NCBI RefSeq assembly: GCF_004681975.1
Contig: NZ_SMLK01000002.1
Location: forward strand, 496,001-560,000
DNA length: 64,000 nucleotides
Source of the DNA: Ramlibacter humi
GTDB taxonomy: Bacteria; Pseudomonadota; Gammaproteobacteria; Burkholderiales; Burkholderiaceae_C
Reading direction: 5' to 3'
In this document: in pieces, positions 1 through 8,183 of the stretch
Numbering within the stretch: position 1 is the stretch's first letter
How the letters are laid out: each line of letters starts with the position of its first letter
The notes under the pieces: generated by a model
Seen by the model: the letters and a program-made list of their open reading frames with translations, nothing else
Told to the model about the DNA's origin: nothing
Databases searched by the model: none
Position numbers and translations under genes: made by a program

Positions 1-1116
1 GCCTTCGCGGTTGCGCTCGCCGGCGCCTTCCCGCCTTTCCTCTACGTGAACGCGCAGGTGGTGAAGGACGTCGGCATGGCGGTGAGCTGGCTCGCGGCCG
101 CCGGCGCGCTGTACTGGTTCCGAGTGCAGCGGCGCCGCATCCCGGTGGCAGCCGCCATCTGCATGGCCGTGCTGCTGTTCTACGGGACGATGGTGCGGAC
201 CAACGCGGTGTTCGGCCTGGGCCCGCTGCTGCTGTTCGCGCTGGCGCCGCGCTCGTGGCTGCACAGCGCGCGCCTGATGGTCGCGGCCGTGGTCGTCGCC
301 GTCATGGCGCTGCCCGCGGGCATGCTCGCCAACCGCGTGCTGTTCCAGCCCAAGCAGGAGAACGCGGTCCAGTCGCTGTTCCTGTTCGACCTGATGGGCA
401 TCGCGGTGCACTCGGGCGATCCTTCGCTGATGGAGCCGCGCGCCACTTTTCGCGCGGACGAACTGCGCGCCTGCTACTCGCCCTACTGGTGGGACAGCAT
501 CAGCCAATGGGGACGCTGCGCGGCCAAGGTGCACCGGCCCGATGCCGACACGCCCACGCTGCCGGAGGGCCTGGCTGCGCAATGGCTCACGACGATCGCG
601 CACCATCCGCTCGCGTACGCGGAGCATCGCCTGAAGCACTTCAATTCCGCGCTGCTGTTCCTGGTGCCGTCCAAGCACGTGCGCCTGACGCCCGAATACC
701 GCACCGACGATCCCGCGGTCAAGCCGCTGGAAGTGGTGACCGAGCGCGACGTGAAGCTGGACATCGTGCGCAAGAATTTCGCCATCTGGCCGGTCACCTG
801 GCTGGCGTGGGCGGCCTGCCTGCTGTTCCTGCTGCGCCACGAAGCCGCGGTGACCGGCGTCGTGGCGGCGCGCACGCTGGCGGTGTCGGCCCTGGGCTAC
901 TCCGGCGCGTACCTGCTGATCGGCGTGGCGACGGACATGCGCTACCACTACTGGTCGCTGCTCGCGGTGCTGGTGGCCAGCACCGTGGTGCTGCCCGCGC
1001 TGCTGCGCCAGTGGCGCGAGCGCCGCGGCCCGCTGCTCGCGTGCGCAGCCATCGTCGGTGCCGTGGTGCTTCTGGGCACGCTCGCGCGGCTGGCCGACTT
1101 CCGGGGCTTCGTATGA
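1..1116 (+). CDS. Integral membrane protein, glycosyltransferase-like, 5' end outside window
   Basis: The reading frame is open from base 1, so the gene starts upstream of the window. The visible part has at least six hydrophobic segments, clustered at the start, around base 280-330 and from about base 800 to the end, around a soluble middle section of about 150 residues. This arrangement resembles multi-pass lipid-linked sugar transferases. The stop overlaps the start of the GtrA-family gene (ATGA), which suggests one transcript and a shared role in bactoprenol-linked sugar transfer or surface glycosylation. No catalytic motif was recognised, so the function is inferred mainly from the neighbour. 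Confidence 0.6.
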   Translation, partial: AFAVALAGAFPPFLYVNAQVVKDVGMAVSWLAAAGALYWFRVQRRRIPVAAAICMAVLLFYGTMVRTNAVFGLGPLLLFALAPRSWLHSARLMVAAVVVAVMALPAGMLANRVLFQPKQENAVQSLFLFDLMGIAVHSGDPSLMEPRATFRADELRACYSPYWWDSISQWGRCAAKVHRPDADTPTLPEGLAAQWLTTIAHHPLAYAEHRLKHFNSALLFLVPSKHVRLTPEYRTDDPAVKPLEVVTERDVKLDIVRKNFAIWPVTWLAWAACLLFLLRHEAAVTGVVAARTLAVSALGYSGAYLLIGVATDMRYHYWSLLAVLVASTVVLPALLRQWRERRGPLLACAAIVGAVVLLGTLARLADFRGFV

Positions 1117-1523
1117 CGACGCTGGCACATCGACTGCAAGTGTTGCCGCCGGTGCTGCGCTTCGGCCTGGTGGGCGGCGCCGGCTTCCTGGTGGACGGCG
1201 GCCTGCTGCAACTGCTGGTGTGGGCGGGCTGGGGACCGATCACCGCGCGGCTGGTGTCTTTCCCGGCCGCTGTGCTGGCGACCTGGTGGCTCAATCGCGA
1301 GATCACTTTCCGCGGCCAGGACCACGGGAGCCTGCTGGGCAGCCTGGCGCGCTACGTGGCCGTGAGCCTGGTGGGCACCAGCATCAACTTCGGCATCTAC
1401 ACCAGTTGCGTGCTGGCTTCATCGGCGATGGCGACGCAGCCGCTGGTGCCCTTCGCCATCGCTTCCATCGTGGCGATGGCGTTCAACTACCTGGGCAGCA
1501 AGCACTTCGCCTTCAGGGCATGA
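1113..1523 (+). CDS. GtrA family membrane protein
   Basis: A 136-residue protein with four hydrophobic segments, typical in size for GtrA proteins, which are thought to flip polyprenyl-phosphate-linked sugars or act with membrane glycosyltransferases. Signature stretches are the N-terminal FGLVGGAGFLVD, the RLVSFPAAVLATWWLNR region with its Arg-Phe-Thr-style helix (NREITF), and NYLGSKHFAF near the C-terminus. The ATG overlaps the stop of the upstream membrane gene by 4 nt, indicating translational coupling. The 3' end overlaps the end of the convergent SulP gene by 11 nt. Confidence 0.87.
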   Translation: MTTLAHRLQVLPPVLRFGLVGGAGFLVDGGLLQLLVWAGWGPITARLVSFPAAVLATWWLNREITFRGQDHGSLLGSLARYVAVSLVGTSINFGIYTSCVLASSAMATQPLVPFAIASIVAMAFNYLGSKHFAFRA

Positions 1524-3168
1524 CCTGCGCCAGCGCCGCCAGCGCTTCCTGGTCGGTGCGGTACATGCGCAGCAGCGGCCCTTCCTGCAGTTCGCCCGCC
1601 TTGCGCAGCACGCGTTCCACCGGCAGCTTGATGCCGCTGACGTGCAGCGTGATGCCGCGTGCCTGCAGCATGCGGCGGATGGCGCCGAACACTTCCACGC
1701 CGGTGGCGTCCACGCGGTTGATCGGGTGCGTGAACAGGCAGACGTGCTGCGTATCCGGGTGAGCGGCCAGGTGCTCGACGACGGCGCGCTCGAACGAGGT
1801 GGCCGAAGCGAAATCCAGCTCCGCGTCCATGCGCAGCGCGTAGGTGTGCGGCGCCAGCGGCGCCAGGGTCCACAGGTGGCGGTCGCGCAGGCTGCCGTCC
1901 GGGTGCAGGCCCACCTCGATGATGCGCGGGTGCAGCCGCAGGTACAGGAAGTGCGCCAGGCCCGCCACCACGCCCGCCAGCACGCCCCAGTAGATGCGCG
2001 GCGTGGCCACGATGGTGATGATGGACGTGAGGCCCGCCGTCGCGGCTTCGACGCGATCGACCTGCCACAGCGCCGCGAACACGCGCGGCTTCAGCAGGCC
2101 CGCCACCGCCGTGACCACCACCGCGGACAGCGCCGACAGCGGTACGTAATACAGCGCGGGCGTGAGGAACAGCAGCACCACCATCACGATCACCGTCGCG
2201 GACACCGTCGCCCAGCCGGTCTTCGCGCCCGCGTACAGCGTGATGGCCGAGCGCGAGAACGACGTGCTGGTGGGGAAAGCGCCGCTCAGCGCCGAGGCGA
2301 GCTTGCCCACGCCCTGGCCCACCAGGTCCTGGTTGGCGTCCCAGCGCTTGCCGTCCTTCTGGCTCTCGATCTTGGCGCTGGACGCCATCTCCAGCGAACT
2401 CACCAGCGCGATGACCACGGCGGGCGCGATCAGGGCGCTGAAGTTCTCCCAGCCGGGGAAGCCCGGCCAGTACGGCATCGGCAGGCCCGCCGGCAGTTCG
2501 CCGACCACGCGGCCGCGCGACGCGTAGCCGGTCAGCCAGCTGATGACGCCCGCGCCGATCAGCGCCAGCAGCACGATGGGTACTTTCGGGAACAGCCGCT
2601 TGCCCATCTCGAACAGCACCACGCACGCGAAGCCGTACGCCAGCGCTTCCAGGTCGAAGCTGGGGCCGTGCAGCAGCGAAGAAAGCGGGCCTTTCAGCCC
2701 GATCAGTGCCGGCAACTGCGAAGCGATGATCAGCACCGCCGCGGCCTGGCTGAAGCCGGTGAGGATGGGCGAGCTCACCAGGTTCAGCACCCACGCGGAA
2801 CCACTCGCGCCCACCGCGATCTGCATCGCGCCGGCCAGCAGCGCCAGCCACACGGCCATCGCCACCCACTCCGGCGAGCCCTGCGCCGCGCCATGGCCCA
2901 ACAGGGATGCGCCCACCAGCACGCTGGTCAGCGCCGAGGGACCGACGGAAAGGCGCGTGGAGCTGCTGAACAGCACTGCCGCGAGCATCGGCAGGAAGGT
3001 GGCATAGAGGCCCGTCACGAGGGGCATGCCCGCGAGGCTCGAGTACGCGACCGATTGCGGGATCATCACCACCGCCACCGTGAGGGCGGCGACGACCTCG
3101 CCGTGCAACAGGGCCGTCGTGGGGCGCGGCCAGCGAAGGAAAGGGAACCGGCGGGAGAAGTCGCGCAT
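1513..3168 (-). CDS. SulP family inorganic anion transporter with STAS domain
   Basis: A 551-residue inner-membrane transporter. The N-terminal two thirds is a run of hydrophobic helices with the SulP features VAVVMIPQSVAYSSLAGMP (about residues 32-50) and a GAFPTSTSFSRS segment. A cytoplasmic STAS domain occupies roughly residues 430-540 (NRVDATGVEVF). The family carries sulfate, bicarbonate or dicarboxylates; the substrate cannot be read from the sequence. The gene is convergent with gtrA. A sulfatase cluster lies just upstream on the same strand, so a role with sulfate is possible but unproven. Confidence 0.9.
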   Translation of the reverse strand: MRDFSRRFPFLRWPRPTTALLHGEVVAALTVAVVMIPQSVAYSSLAGMPLVTGLYATFLPMLAAVLFSSSTRLSVGPSALTSVLVGASLLGHGAAQGSPEWVAMAVWLALLAGAMQIAVGASGSAWVLNLVSSPILTGFSQAAAVLIIASQLPALIGLKGPLSSLLHGPSFDLEALAYGFACVVLFEMGKRLFPKVPIVLLALIGAGVISWLTGYASRGRVVGELPAGLPMPYWPGFPGWENFSALIAPAVVIALVSSLEMASSAKIESQKDGKRWDANQDLVGQGVGKLASALSGAFPTSTSFSRSAITLYAGAKTGWATVSATVIVMVVLLFLTPALYYVPLSALSAVVVTAVAGLLKPRVFAALWQVDRVEAATAGLTSIITIVATPRIYWGVLAGVVAGLAHFLYLRLHPRIIEVGLHPDGSLRDRHLWTLAPLAPHTYALRMDAELDFASATSFERAVVEHLAAHPDTQHVCLFTHPINRVDATGVEVFGAIRRMLQARGITLHVSGIKLPVERVLRKAGELQEGPLLRMYRTDQEALAALAQVMP

Positions 3169-3217
3169 GGGCTGAGCTTACGCGAGGAGCAACAATGCGC
3201 GGATCCGGCCTTCCGGT

Positions 3218-3280
3218 GGTGGATGGCGGGTCAAGCCCGCCATGACAAGAGCCATGTCATCCCGGCGAAAGCCGGTATCC
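3218..3280. repeat. Two short palindromic intergenic repeats
   Basis: Positions 3218-3246 form a hairpin (GATGGCGGG ... CCCGCCATGAC type). Positions 3256-3280 hold a second hairpin with core CCCGGCGAAAGCCGG. The first matches, with few changes, both arms of the element at 28450-28554. Both lie in the gap between the sulfatase stop and the SulP start, on whose shared strand they could act as a weak terminator or mRNA-stabilising element. Confidence 0.7.
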
Positions 3281-3297
3281 GCCTCCTGGACCTTGTC

Positions 3298-4626
3298 TCA
3301 CCGCTGCGGCATGTCCTTCGCGCCGTACCCCAGGCTCACCGTCGCGTCTTCCGGGATCGCCGGCATGGTGGTGTTCCACGCCTCCCAGTCGTCACGCATG
3401 CGCGCCAGCCGCGCCGGGTCGCGCCCCGCGTGGTTGGCCCGCTCGCGCTCGTCGGCGGGCAGGTTGAACAGGTAGTCGTGGCCGTCCACGCGCAGGTACT
3501 TCCAGTCGCCGTCGCGCATGGCGCGCTGGCCGCGGTGGTTCATGCGCCAGTACAACGCCCGCTTGAACGTGCGCGAGGGCTGCTTCAGCACGTCGAGCAG
3601 CGACACGCCGTCCAGCGGGTACGCGGGATTCGCGGCCACGCCGGCCGCTTCCAGCATGGTGGCCGACCAGTCCATGGTCATGCACTGCTGGCCGGTCACG
3701 CCGCCCGGCGCGATGGCCGCGGGCCAGTGCGCGATCCAGGGCACGCGGATGCCGCCTTCGGTCAAGTCCATCTTGCCGCCCACCAGCGGCCAGTTGTCGG
3801 AGAAGCGCTCGCCGCCGTTGTCGCTGGTGAAGACGACGAGCGTGTCGCGGTCCATCCCGTGCTTCTTCAGCGCCGCCATCAGCCAGCCGATGCCTTCGTC
3901 CATGTGGTGGATCATGCGGCGGTAGGTGTGGATGTTGCCGCCGTGCAGGTGGAACAGGTTGTCCTTCACCTCCGCGGCCAGGTGCGCGTCGTCGCGCGTT
4001 TCCCAGGGCCAGTGCGGCGCGGTGTAGTGCAGGCTCAGGAAGAACGGTGCGTCGCCCTTGGCCATGCGCCCGACGTAGTCCACGGCGCGGTGGGAGATCA
4101 GGTCGGTGAGGTAGCCCTCTTCGTGCTTCTCCTCGTCGCCGAAGTACAGGTCGTGCGTGCCGTTGTTGCTGCAGTGGCTGAAGTAGTCCACCCCGCCCGA
4201 CATGGGGCCGAAGAACTCTTCGTAGCCGGACTTCAGCGGGCTGAACGCCGGCGGGTAGCCCAGGTGCCACTTGCCGATCAGCGCCGTGCGGTAGCCCGCG
4301 CCGCGCAGCAGCGAAGGCAGGGTGGGGTGTTCGGGCGGCAGGCCCAGCGTGGTGCTGCCCTTGCTCTTGCTGTTGATCGGCTCTTCCGCCGCGCCGCGCA
4401 GGCGGTACTGGTAGCGCGCCGTCATCAGCGCGAATCGCGTGGGCGAGCACACCGGCGAGTTGGAATAGCCTTGCGTGAACTTCAGGCCATCGGCGGCCAG
4501 CGAGTCGAGCACCGGCGACACCGGGCCGAAGTCCGCGTCGCGGCCGCCGTAGCAGCCCAGGTCGGCGAAGCCCAGGTCGTCGGCGACGATGAAGATGATG
4601 TTGGGTCGTTTCGAGGTCACGGTCAT
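3298..4626 (-). CDS. Sulfatase, arylsulfatase-type, Cys class
   Basis: A 442-residue alkaline-phosphatase-superfamily sulfatase that would hydrolyse sulfate esters. The N-terminus RPNIIFIVADDLG supplies the metal-binding Asp pair. CSPTR at residues 60-64 is the C-x-P-x-R signature whose Cys60 must be converted to formylglycine. GKWHLG and SDNGG carry further active-site residues. No signal peptide is apparent, so a cytoplasmic location is likely. The ATG (4626) overlaps the stop of the upstream Bug receptor gene (ATGA). No formylglycine-generating enzyme is encoded in this window. The physiological substrate is unknown. Confidence 0.92.
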   Translation of the reverse strand: MTVTSKRPNIIFIVADDLGFADLGCYGGRDADFGPVSPVLDSLAADGLKFTQGYSNSPVCSPTRFALMTARYQYRLRGAAEEPINSKSKGSTTLGLPPEHPTLPSLLRGAGYRTALIGKWHLGYPPAFSPLKSGYEEFFGPMSGGVDYFSHCSNNGTHDLYFGDEEKHEEGYLTDLISHRAVDYVGRMAKGDAPFFLSLHYTAPHWPWETRDDAHLAAEVKDNLFHLHGGNIHTYRRMIHHMDEGIGWLMAALKKHGMDRDTLVVFTSDNGGERFSDNWPLVGGKMDLTEGGIRVPWIAHWPAAIAPGGVTGQQCMTMDWSATMLEAAGVAANPAYPLDGVSLLDVLKQPSRTFKRALYWRMNHRGQRAMRDGDWKYLRVDGHDYLFNLPADERERANHAGRDPARLARMRDDWEAWNTTMPAIPEDATVSLGYGAKDMPQR

Positions 4627-5582
4627 TCCACTTTCATGCCGGTGGCACGGATCACTTTTCCGTAGCGGTCCGACAGGTCCGCCAGCCGCCTGGCCGCCGC
4701 GGCACCCGCGTCGCCTTCGTAGTGCATGTCCAGGTTGTCCAGCTGGTTGCGGACCTCGGGCCGCGCCACCGCGGCGGCCACGGCCTTCTGGATGGACTGC
4801 GCCAGCGGCTCCGGCGTGGACGCGGGCAGCATGGCGAGGTACAGCACCTCCTGCTCCAGCTGCGGCAAGCCGGCTTCGCGCACGGTGGGCACGTCCGGCG
4901 CCAGCTTGGACCGCTGGCGGCTGGTGACGGCCAGTGCCGTGACCTTGCCCGCCTTCACGTGCGGCAGCATGCCGGGCGTGGCCAGCACGCCGCCCGTCAC
5001 TTCGCCCGACAGCACCGCCGTGACGGCGGGCGCGTTGCCCTTGTAAGGCACATGCGTGACTTTCATGCCGGTGGCTTCGGTGGCCATCTCGGCGGCCAGG
5101 TGGCCGGGGCTGCCGCTGCCGGCGCTGCTGAACGTCACGCCCTTGGCCTTGCCGGCCGTGACGAGATCGTTCAGGGTCTTGAACCCGTTCGACGGGTTGA
5201 CGCCGATCAGCAGGCCCGACGAACTGGCGATGACCAGCGGCCGCAATTCCGGCGGCTTGAAGCCGGCGGCCTTGTAGATGTGCGGGTTGACGCTGACCGT
5301 CGAGTCGATGGTCCACAGCACCGTGTAGCCGTCGCCCGGCGCCTTGGCCACGGCGTCGGCGCCGATGTTGCCGCCGGCACCGGCCTTGTTCTCCACCACG
5401 AACGGCTGCTTCAGCTCCTTCTGCAGGGCGTCGGCCACCGAGCGGGCCAGCACGTCCAGCGGTCCGCCGGCGGGAAAGTTGACGACGAATTTCACCGGGC
5501 GCGAGGGCCAGGCGTCCTGCGCGAACGCGGACCCGGCGGCGACGGCCAGGGCGCAGGCAAGGAGAAGCGGTCGGCGTTGCAT
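4623..5582 (-). CDS. Bug-family tripartite tricarboxylate transporter substrate-binding protein (1)
   Basis: A 319-residue periplasmic binding protein with a clear Sec signal (MQRRPLLLACALAVAAGSAFA, mature from QDAWPSRPVK). Family features include WPSRPVKFVVNFPAGGPLD, the VENKAGAGGNIGA loop, and GSGSPGHLAAEM, which lines the carboxylate-binding site. Bug proteins bind small carboxylates or aromatics and usually deliver them to TctA/TctB, which are absent here. The gene is in tandem with two more Bug genes and coupled to the sulfatase, so it may bind the sulfatase substrate or product; that is inference. Confidence 0.93.
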   Translation of the reverse strand: MQRRPLLLACALAVAAGSAFAQDAWPSRPVKFVVNFPAGGPLDVLARSVADALQKELKQPFVVENKAGAGGNIGADAVAKAPGDGYTVLWTIDSTVSVNPHIYKAAGFKPPELRPLVIASSSGLLIGVNPSNGFKTLNDLVTAGKAKGVTFSSAGSGSPGHLAAEMATEATGMKVTHVPYKGNAPAVTAVLSGEVTGGVLATPGMLPHVKAGKVTALAVTSRQRSKLAPDVPTVREAGLPQLEQEVLYLAMLPASTPEPLAQSIQKAVAAAVARPEVRNQLDNLDMHYEGDAGAAAARRLADLSDRYGKVIRATGMKVE

Positions 5583-5593
5583 GGCGCGGTTCC

Positions 5594-6601
5594 TCAGTCG
5601 GCTTTCAGGCCCAGCCGCTTCACCAGCGGTTCCCAGCGCGCGATCTCGCCGCCCATCACCTTCTGCGCCTGCGCCGAGGTGCTGCCGATGCCCACGAGGT
5701 CGTAGGTCTGCAGCTTCGCCTTCACGTCGGGGTCCTGCATGATGGCCGCCGAGAGCTTCTCGATCTGCGCCACCACGGCGGGCGGCGTGCCGGCGGCCGT
5801 CTGCAGCACCAGCCGGAAGCTGGCGTCGAGGTCGGGCTGGTTCAGCGCCTTCGCCAGCGTGGGCACGTCGGGCGCCAACGGTGACGGTGTGGAAGACGAC
5901 ACGGCCAGCGCCTTCAGCTTGCCGGCCTTCACGTGCGGCACCACGGTCGGGGTCGCGAGGAAGCCGCAGGCCACTTCCCCGGCCAGCACGGCTTGCGTGG
6001 CGGGCGCGGGACCGCGGTAAGGCACGTGCTGCATCTTCGCGCCCGAAGCCTGCAGGAACATCTCCGCGGCCAGGTGGCCCGGCACGCCGGGGCCGCCCGA
6101 CGCGTAGTTCATCTGCGCCGTCTTCGCCTTGGCGACCAGCTCCGCCGCCGTCGAGACACCTACCGACGGATGGCACACCAGCATCTGCGAGAAGCTGGCG
6201 AGCACGGAGATGGACAGCAGGTCCTTGCGCGCGTCGAAGCCTTGCGTGCCGTACACCAGCGGGTTGACGGTGAGCACCGTGTCGGGACTGAGCACCAGCG
6301 TGTAGCCGTCGGGGTCGGCCTTGGCGGCCACGCCTGCGGCGAGGTTGTTGCCGGCGCCCGGCCGGTTCTCCACCACCACGGGTTGCCCGGTGCGCTTGGT
6401 GATCTGGTCGCCGAAAGTGCGGGCCGTGATGTCGGAGGGGCCGCCCGGGGGCGAACCGACCAGCAGCCTGACGGGCTTCGCCGGCCAGGCCTGTCCTGAG
6501 CCCGTCGAAGTGGCCTGTCCTGAGCTTGTCGAAGCAGTGGTCGTCTGTGCGATCGCGGCGGACGCGGCGATGGCGAGGGCGGTGGCGAGGATTCGCTTCA
6601 T
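5594..6601 (-). CDS. Bug-family substrate-binding protein (2), with repeat-encoded N-terminal insert
   Basis: A 335-residue periplasmic receptor with signal MKRILATALAIAASAAIAQ. The Bug landmarks are WPAKPVRLLVGSPPGGPSD, VVENRPGAGNNLAAG and GGPGVPGHLAAEM. The ATG at 6601 is preferred over a GTG at 6607 because CGGAG lies 5 nt upstream of it. Between the signal peptide and the mature fold is a Ser/Thr/Gly/Gln-rich insert of about 16 residues, encoded by two tandem copies of an intergenic repeat (6490-6534). It should not disturb the fold because it sits at the exposed mature N-terminus. The gap to the next gene is only 11 nt. Confidence 0.92.
   Translation of the reverse strand: MKRILATALAIAASAAIAQTTTASTSSGQATSTGSGQAWPAKPVRLLVGSPPGGPSDITARTFGDQITKRTGQPVVVENRPGAGNNLAAGVAAKADPDGYTLVLSPDTVLTVNPLVYGTQGFDARKDLLSISVLASFSQMLVCHPSVGVSTAAELVAKAKTAQMNYASGGPGVPGHLAAEMFLQASGAKMQHVPYRGPAPATQAVLAGEVACGFLATPTVVPHVKAGKLKALAVSSSTPSPLAPDVPTLAKALNQPDLDASFRLVLQTAAGTPPAVVAQIEKLSAAIMQDPDVKAKLQTYDLVGIGSTSAQAQKVMGGEIARWEPLVKRLGLKAD
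6490..6534. repeat. Two direct copies of a short dispersed repeat inside a Bug gene
   Basis: Copies at 6490-6510 and 6514-6534 share CCTGTCCTGAGC followed by CCGTCGAAG or TTGTCGAAG. They are spaced by 24 nt, exactly eight codons, so the frame is kept. A related copy in opposite orientation is at 53706-53727 in the NRPS gene. Repeats of this type normally lie between genes in related bacteria. Confidence 0.8.
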
Positions 6602-6617
6602 GGTCACTCCGTCGGGT

Positions 6618-7574
6618 TCAGGGCTGGTAGCCGGACTGGCGGACGATCGGCGTCCATTGCGCGCGGTAGGCCTTCAGCAGCGCTTCGCTCTGGACGCGCG
6701 TGCTCACCACGGGCGTGAGCTTGCCGTCCGTGAACTTGCGCTGCGTGTCGGGGTCGCGCATGGCGGCCTGGATGGCTTGCGAGATCTTCTCGATGCGGTC
6801 GGCCGGCATCGTGGCGGGCGCGAAGAACGCGTTCCAGCCGGTGGCCACCAGGTCCAGGCCCGACTCCTTGAACGTCGGCACGCCGGGCGACCAGGGGGAG
6901 CGCTTCGCGCCCGAGCTGGCCAGCACGCGCAGCTTGCCCGCGTCGTGGTGCGGCAGCTGCGTCTCCAGCGTGTCGAAGGCCACGGGCACCTGCCCGCCGA
7001 TGAGGTCGCTCACCAGCGGCGCCGAGCCGCGGTAGCCCACCACCTGCGCCTTCACGCCGGCCTTCTCGCCCGTCATCAGCGCGAAGAAGTGCGGCAGGCT
7101 GCCCGTGGCCGGCACGCCGAAGTTGGCCTTCTCGGGATTCGCGCGCAGCCACGCGATGAGGTGGTTGAGCTCGCGCACCGGCACGGCCGAAGCGACCGCC
7201 AGGCCGAACTCGTAGTCGTTCACCACCGACAGCGGCACGAAGTCCTTCTCCGGGTCGTAGCCCGCGTCCCTGAACACCAGCGGCGCGACGAACATCACGG
7301 CCGGGTTGGCGATGAGGATGGCGTTCTGGTTCGCGGGCGAGCCCTTCAACTGCTGCGCTGCCAGGCGGCCGCCGGCGCCGGTGCGGTTGTCCACCACCAC
7401 CGGCACGCCCAGGCTGGACTGCAGCTTGTCGCCGACGATGCGGGCCACCTTGTCGGTGGCGCCGCCCGGCGGGTACGGCACCACGATGCGCAGCGGTCCG
7501 TCCAGGGCCTGCGCGGCGGCGAGGCGAGCGAGGGGCAGGGCGCCGAACCCGAGCGCCAGCGTTCTTCTTTTCAT
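6618..7574 (-). CDS. Bug-family substrate-binding protein (3)
   Basis: A 318-residue periplasmic receptor with signal MKRRTLALGFGALPLARLAAAQA. The mature protein opens with LRIVVPYPPGGATDK, followed by VVDNRTGAGGRLAA and GVPATGSLPHFFAL in place of the usual glycine-rich loop. It is the first gene of the leftward operon Bug3-Bug2-Bug1-sulfatase and faces the MarR gene across 66 nt. The three receptors differ clearly from one another, so they probably bind different ligands rather than being recent duplicates. Confidence 0.92.
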   Translation of the reverse strand: MKRRTLALGFGALPLARLAAAQALDGPLRIVVPYPPGGATDKVARIVGDKLQSSLGVPVVVDNRTGAGGRLAAQQLKGSPANQNAILIANPAVMFVAPLVFRDAGYDPEKDFVPLSVVNDYEFGLAVASAVPVRELNHLIAWLRANPEKANFGVPATGSLPHFFALMTGEKAGVKAQVVGYRGSAPLVSDLIGGQVPVAFDTLETQLPHHDAGKLRVLASSGAKRSPWSPGVPTFKESGLDLVATGWNAFFAPATMPADRIEKISQAIQAAMRDPDTQRKFTDGKLTPVVSTRVQSEALLKAYRAQWTPIVRQSGYQP

Positions 7575-7625
7575 GGACCTGTCTCCGAGGGCCGAAACAG
7601 GCCATTCTGGTGGGGCGACAATCGA

Positions 7626-7638
7626 TTGATCAAATCAA
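7626..7638. promoter_or_regulatory. Candidate MarR operator
   Basis: TTGATCAAATCAA contains the inverted repeat TTGAT-CAA-ATCAA and also a perfect palindrome TTGATCAA at 7626-7633. It lies in the 66-nt gap between divergent Bug3 and marR, 2 nt before the marR start. It is unusually AT-rich for this genome. The position suits autorepression plus control of the Bug/sulfatase operon. Binding is inferred. Confidence 0.5.
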
Positions 7639-7640
7639 CC

Positions 7641-8183
7641 ATGCCCCGCGTTAACCCTAGGCCGCCCGCCCGCCTTCGCGCACCGCGGCGGCTGGACGAC
7701 CTGCTGCTCTACCGGCTGAGCCGGCTGCTGGCCACCGGCGGCCACGCGGTCATCCGCCTGTGCGAAGGCCGCTACGGCATCACGCGGCGCGAATGGCGCG
7801 TGCTGTCGCTGCTGGCCGAACAGCCGGGCATGCTGTCGTCGTCCGAACTCGCGCTGCGCGCGCAGTTGGACCGCGCGCGCACCTCGCGCGCCATCACGTC
7901 GCTGGTCGCCAAGCGGCTGGTGCGGCGCGAAGCGGGGCCCGGCGATCGCCGGCAGGTGCGCCTGTCGCTCACGCCGGCGGGCCAGTCCCTGCACGACGAA
8001 CTGTTCCCGCAAGTGGCCGCGGTCAACCGCGACCTGCTGGCCGTCCTGGACGAGGGCGAGGCGGCGGCGCTGCAGGCCGCGCTCGATCGCCTGCAGTCGC
8101 GTGCCGATGAATTGCACCAGGCCGCGGCGGCGTTGCCCAAGGCGGATCGCAGGCGGGGGCGCACGCGCCGGGCGCTCGGATGA
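7641..8183 (+). CDS. MarR family transcriptional regulator
   Basis: A 180-residue winged-helix regulator. The N-terminal helix LLLYRLSRLLATGG aids dimerisation. The DNA-binding part runs from GITRREWRVLSLLAEQPGMLSS through the recognition helix region DRARTSRAITSLVAKRLV to the wing (PGDRRQVRLSLTPAG). Such proteins usually repress a divergent operon until a small aromatic or carboxylic ligand binds; the divergent genes here encode Bug receptors and a sulfatase. The start at 7641 matches family length. The stop overlaps the helicase start (ATGA). Confidence 0.9.
   Translation: MPRVNPRPPARLRAPRRLDDLLLYRLSRLLATGGHAVIRLCEGRYGITRREWRVLSLLAEQPGMLSSSELALRAQLDRARTSRAITSLVAKRLVRREAGPGDRRQVRLSLTPAGQSLHDELFPQVAAVNRDLLAVLDEGEAAALQAALDRLQSRADELHQAAAALPKADRRRGRTRRALG

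Noticed and set aside
1642-4665. A 1007-residue plus-strand frame covering SulP and sulfatase
   Set aside because: Low-complexity Arg/His/Gln/Ala composition; the opposite strand has two complete recognised proteins.
6321-7640. Extended N-terminus for the MarR regulator
   Set aside because: The longer frame runs opposite two Bug genes and has no regulator-like sequence; the ATG at 7641 gives normal family length.
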